From: Pseudomonadota bacterium | GTDB lineage: Bacteria; Pseudomonadota; Alphaproteobacteria; UBA8366; JADFVY01 | DNA: 7,177 bases | NCBI GenBank assembly: GCA_015222795.1 | Contig: JADFVY010000377.1 | Coordinates: forward strand, 1-7,177 | Direction of reading: 5' to 3' | Part shown: in pieces, positions 5,699 to 7,177 of the stretch | Layout of the letters: each line of letters starts with the position of its first letter | Position numbering within the stretch: position 1 is the stretch's first letter | The notes under the pieces: generated by a model | The model's input: the letters and a program-made list of their open reading frames with translations, nothing else | Databases searched by the model: none | What the model was told of the DNA's origin: nothing | Program-made: the position numbers and the translations under genes

Positions 5699-6262
5699 CT
5701 AAACGGGCAGGCGGGTCAGATAGATATTGATCTCTTCGTTGCTGGTCGGCGCATGCGACAGGACGTAGGAAGCGTCTTCGGGTTCGAAGAAGATTCTGCG
5801 GCCGCAGGCCGACACCCTCTTCGACACGATATCCCGCCAGACTTCCTCGCCCAGAATCGCCTGCGCGGACTCAATTTCATATCGTTCGAACAGCACGCGC
5901 GTGGCGTCGCCAAGTTCGACGATCCGGCCGTTCGGCGCGGCCCGGAAAACGGGGTCCGGTTTGCGGTCGGGAAAATCGGCCACTGATTCGAACCGCCTGG
6001 TCTTGTAACGCGTGGCGACCGAGGAATAGATACCGACGCACAGCGGAAAGGCGTAGGCCAGGAAGATCGAGAACAGTGACAGGGCGGGGCGCGCCCCGAA
6101 TTCCCCGGCGAAAACGGCGAACGGGTCCGGCGCGCCGCGAAACCAGGGCACCAGAAGGTGCCCGTAAGCATTGATCAGGGAGCCAACGACCGCAGCCACG
6201 ATATAGGTCGACCGATCAAACAATTTTTCGGCAATAAGCCGCTGAAGAAGACGAAAATCCAT
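5699..6262 (-). CDS. Small membrane protein with two helices and a C-terminal PAS-like domain, no output domain
   Basis: 187 residues, start ATG at 6262-6260 with AAAGGGA about 11 nt upstream on the minus strand, stop TAG at 5701-5699. A short basic cytoplasmic N-terminus leads into hydrophobic helices at about 20-40 and 59-83, joined by a loop rich in Pro/Phe/Gly. After a basic stretch (TRYKTRRF, 84-91) the rest (about 97-187) reads as a PAS-like sensory domain: FPDRKPDPVFRAAPNGRI (97-114) has the usual 'NP.FR...NG.I' opening, and SYVLSHAPTSNEEINIYLT (165-183) the usual last strands. In related sensors such a PAS domain is followed by a histidine kinase, GGDEF or cyclase domain; here the protein stops four residues later. 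It could be a truncated sensor or a stand-alone membrane PAS adaptor. It is convergent with the preA-like gene and shares no operon. The ligand is unknown, and the PAS call rests on pattern recognition only. Confidence 0.7.
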   Translation of the reverse strand: MDFRLLQRLIAEKLFDRSTYIVAAVVGSLINAYGHLLVPWFRGAPDPFAVFAGEFGARPALSLFSIFLAYAFPLCVGIYSSVATRYKTRRFESVADFPDRKPDPVFRAAPNGRIVELGDATRVLFERYEIESAQAILGEEVWRDIVSKRVSACGRRIFFEPEDASYVLSHAPTSNEEINIYLTRLPV

Positions 6263-6487
6263 AATACTGCTCGTCCCTTTGATTATTGCTGCCCGTTAGA
6301 TTCACTCCACTAGAGCCGATCCGCTCTCGTGCAGAGATAGCCGATCGAGTTAATTCTCGATACGGCGCCGCCTGACTGCCCGGATCATACAAGTTCCGTG
6401 CCAAAGCGGCCAGACTTCTCACGAGAATGTCAGATCAGCCATGACCCGGCCTGCCACCAGCCACAGGGAGTGTCCGTCCGGAACTGC

Positions 6488-6516
6488 TTGACATCACAGA
6501 CTCTTCGTCTTATATG
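6488..6516 (+). promoter_or_regulatory. Likely sigma-70 promoter of the rhlE-like gene
   Basis: A consensus -35 TTGACA (6488-6493) and TATATG (6511-6516, 4 of 6 with TATAAT) are separated by exactly 17 nt, on the plus strand. Transcription would begin near 6523, leaving a leader of about 180 nt before the helicase start. Long leaders are known for some cold-induced helicase genes, so regulation at the RNA level is possible but not shown. Confidence 0.45.
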
Positions 6517-6648
6517 CACAGCACAATTTCTCGCGATCGCGCTATGCGCCGCCCATGAAGGGTGGTTTCAGTCCCGAGACTTTATCCCATAAAACCTACC
6601 GTTTGTCCGATTGCGCGGGGAAGACGGCGACGCGCCACGGATGCGGCT

Positions 6649-6672
6649 CCCATGCACCTTTCAGGGCATGGG
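6649..6672 (+). promoter_or_regulatory. Leader hairpin upstream of the helicase start
   Basis: CCCATGC (6649-6655) and GCATGGG (6666-6672) form an exact 7-bp stem around a 10-nt loop. The ATG of the 18-codon leader ORF lies within the left arm, so folding would hide that start. The helicase start is 33 nt downstream and outside the stem. The absence of a T-run argues against a terminator. Confidence 0.35.
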
Positions 6673-6708
6673 CGGGTGTTTGTCGCGCAGAGAGTTATTT
6701 TGTTTTGA
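6652..6708 (+). CDS. Possible 18-codon leader ORF overlapping the helicase start
   Basis: ATG at 6652 opens a frame of 18 codons (MHLSGHGRVFVAQRVILF) ending with TGA at 6706-6708. This stop overlaps the TTG start of the helicase gene (6705-6707) as TTGA, an arrangement seen in translationally coupled genes. The ribosome binding site is poor (CGGATG about 10 nt upstream), and the start sits in a hairpin stem. The peptide resembles nothing known to me. It may be a regulatory leader peptide or a chance frame. Confidence 0.3.
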   Translation: MHLSGHGRVFVAQRVILF

Positions 6709-7177
6709 CCGAAGTTACCTTTACCGATCTCGGCCTTTCCGGCCCCCTTCTCAAGGCCCTGGAAGTCGAGAAATATACCCATCCCACCCCGATTCAGGCG
6801 CAGGCTATTCCCCTGCTGCTGGAGGGGCGCGACCTGTTCGGGCTCGCGCAGACCGGCACCGGCAAGACCGCTGCCTTCACCCTGCCGCTGCTGCAGCGGC
6901 TGAACAAGGACCAGAAACAGCCGGGACGCAATGGCGTTCGCGCGCTGATCCTGGCGCCGACGCGCGAACTGGCGGTGCAGATCGGCGATTCGATCCGCGC
7001 CTATTCGCATTTCTGCTCTATTCGCCACACGGTAATTACCGGCGGTGTTCCCCAGGGCCGTCAGGTCAAGGCGATGGCCCGCGGCGTCGATATCCTGGTC
7101 GCCACGCCAGGTCGCCTGCTGGATCTCATCAATCAGCGCCATGTGGATTTGCATTCCGCGCAGACGTTCATCCTCGA
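6705..7177 (+). CDS. rhlE: DEAD-box ATP-dependent RNA helicase, RhlE type, N-terminal part (runs off the right edge)
   Basis: 157 full codons of the first RecA-like domain of a DEAD-box RNA helicase, an ATP-driven RNA-unwinding enzyme of ribosome assembly and RNA decay. Visible motifs in order: the Q motif with upstream Phe6 and PTPIQ (27-31), motif I AQTGTGKT (48-55) with the Walker Lys54, motif Ia PTRELA (85-90), a GG pair (113-114), and motif Ib TPGR (134-137). The window ends in FILDE just where motif II (DEAD) begins. The start is TTG: homologues begin close to this point (MTE.TF.DLGL), no ATG or GTG in this frame lies nearby upstream, and AGAGAG at 6689-6694 is 10 nt away. RhlE is favoured over SrmB, DeaD or DbpA by the sequence of the Q-motif and motif I region; the C-terminal extension that would settle this is not in view. 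Confidence 0.92.
   Translation, partial: MTEVTFTDLGLSGPLLKALEVEKYTHPTPIQAQAIPLLLEGRDLFGLAQTGTGKTAAFTLPLLQRLNKDQKQPGRNGVRALILAPTRELAVQIGDSIRAYSHFCSIRHTVITGGVPQGRQVKAMARGVDILVATPGRLLDLINQRHVDLHSAQTFIL

Larger units (their letters stand above)
6263..6704. other. Divergent intergenic region between the PAS protein and the helicase
   Basis: About 440 nt without a convincing gene apart from the leader ORF listed separately. It includes a 6-bp hairpin ATCGAG/CTCGAT (6344-6361), a direct repeat AGCCGATC (6314-6321 and 6339-6346), a likely promoter (6488-6516) and a hairpin (6649-6672). A 64-codon open frame at 6398-6592 with a GTG start has no ribosome binding site and no recognisable product. The minus-strand promoter of the PAS gene should also be here, but I see no clear one. 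Confidence 0.5.

Noticed and set aside
6480..6505. EcfG general stress promoter (GGAAC-N16/17-GTT)
   Set aside because: GGAAC is present at 6480-6484, but no GTT follows at the required distance.
6398..6592. 64-codon ORF in the divergent intergenic region
   Set aside because: GTG start without a ribosome binding site, no known motif, and the likely rhlE promoter lies inside it.
6582..7154. 190-codon antisense frame opposite rhlE
   Set aside because: A Gln/Arg-rich shadow; the plus strand has the Q motif, motif I, Ia and Ib of a DEAD-box helicase.

Overview
The window looks like chromosomal DNA from a GC-rich alphaproteobacterium, probably of the Rhodospirillales/Rhizobiales type. This is inferred from GC-rich codon third positions, use of TTG starts, and an interspersed palindromic repeat (5567-5650) whose translated frames give the 'AKQS...LDCFVAS' pattern common as spurious ORFs in alphaproteobacterial genomes. 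There is no rRNA, tRNA, CRISPR array, transposase or phage gene.

Layout from left to right. (1) 1-480, minus strand: 5' part of a protein-coding gene of unknown function that runs off the left edge. (2) 481-1050: mostly non-coding, with a 23-bp dyad (568-590) and a short open frame (about 622-900) that resembles the tail of a polytopic membrane glycosyltransferase and may be a remnant. (3) 1051-4058, plus strand: a two-gene operon with a 4-nt ATGA overlap, coding for a GT-C type (GT39/PMT-like) integral membrane sugar transferase and a DPM1/GtrB-type GT2 polyprenyl-phosphate glycosyltransferase. (4) 4059-4161: a regulated promoter region with a consensus -35, a -10 lying in a perfect 10-bp-arm palindrome, and a second TATAAT further down. 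(5) 4162-5505, plus: a PreA-like dihydropyrimidine/dihydroorotate dehydrogenase-type flavoprotein with a C-terminal 2[4Fe-4S] ferredoxin domain. (6) 5506-5698: convergent intergenic space holding a GC-rich hairpin and the repeat. (7) 5699-6262, minus: a small two-helix membrane protein ending in a PAS-like domain and lacking any output domain. (8) 6263-6704: a divergent intergenic region with a likely sigma-70 promoter, a long leader and an 18-codon leader ORF. (9) 6705-7177, plus: the N-terminal third of an RhlE-type DEAD-box RNA helicase, cut by the right edge.

How the genes work together. The two glycosyltransferases form the one clear functional unit: the GT2 enzyme would load a sugar on a polyprenyl phosphate at the cytoplasmic face, and the GT-C enzyme would transfer it to an acceptor (glycan, lipid or protein) on the periplasmic side. 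The PreA-like gene has its own operator/promoter and no PreT partner in view; its active-site loop and first Fe-S motif depart from textbook PreA/DPD, so its substrate is uncertain. The PAS protein and the helicase look independent.

No clearly new multi-gene system is visible. The points most worth a second look are the palindromic operator of the PreA-like gene, the active site of that enzyme, the output-less PAS membrane protein, and the leader ORF whose stop overlaps the helicase start.
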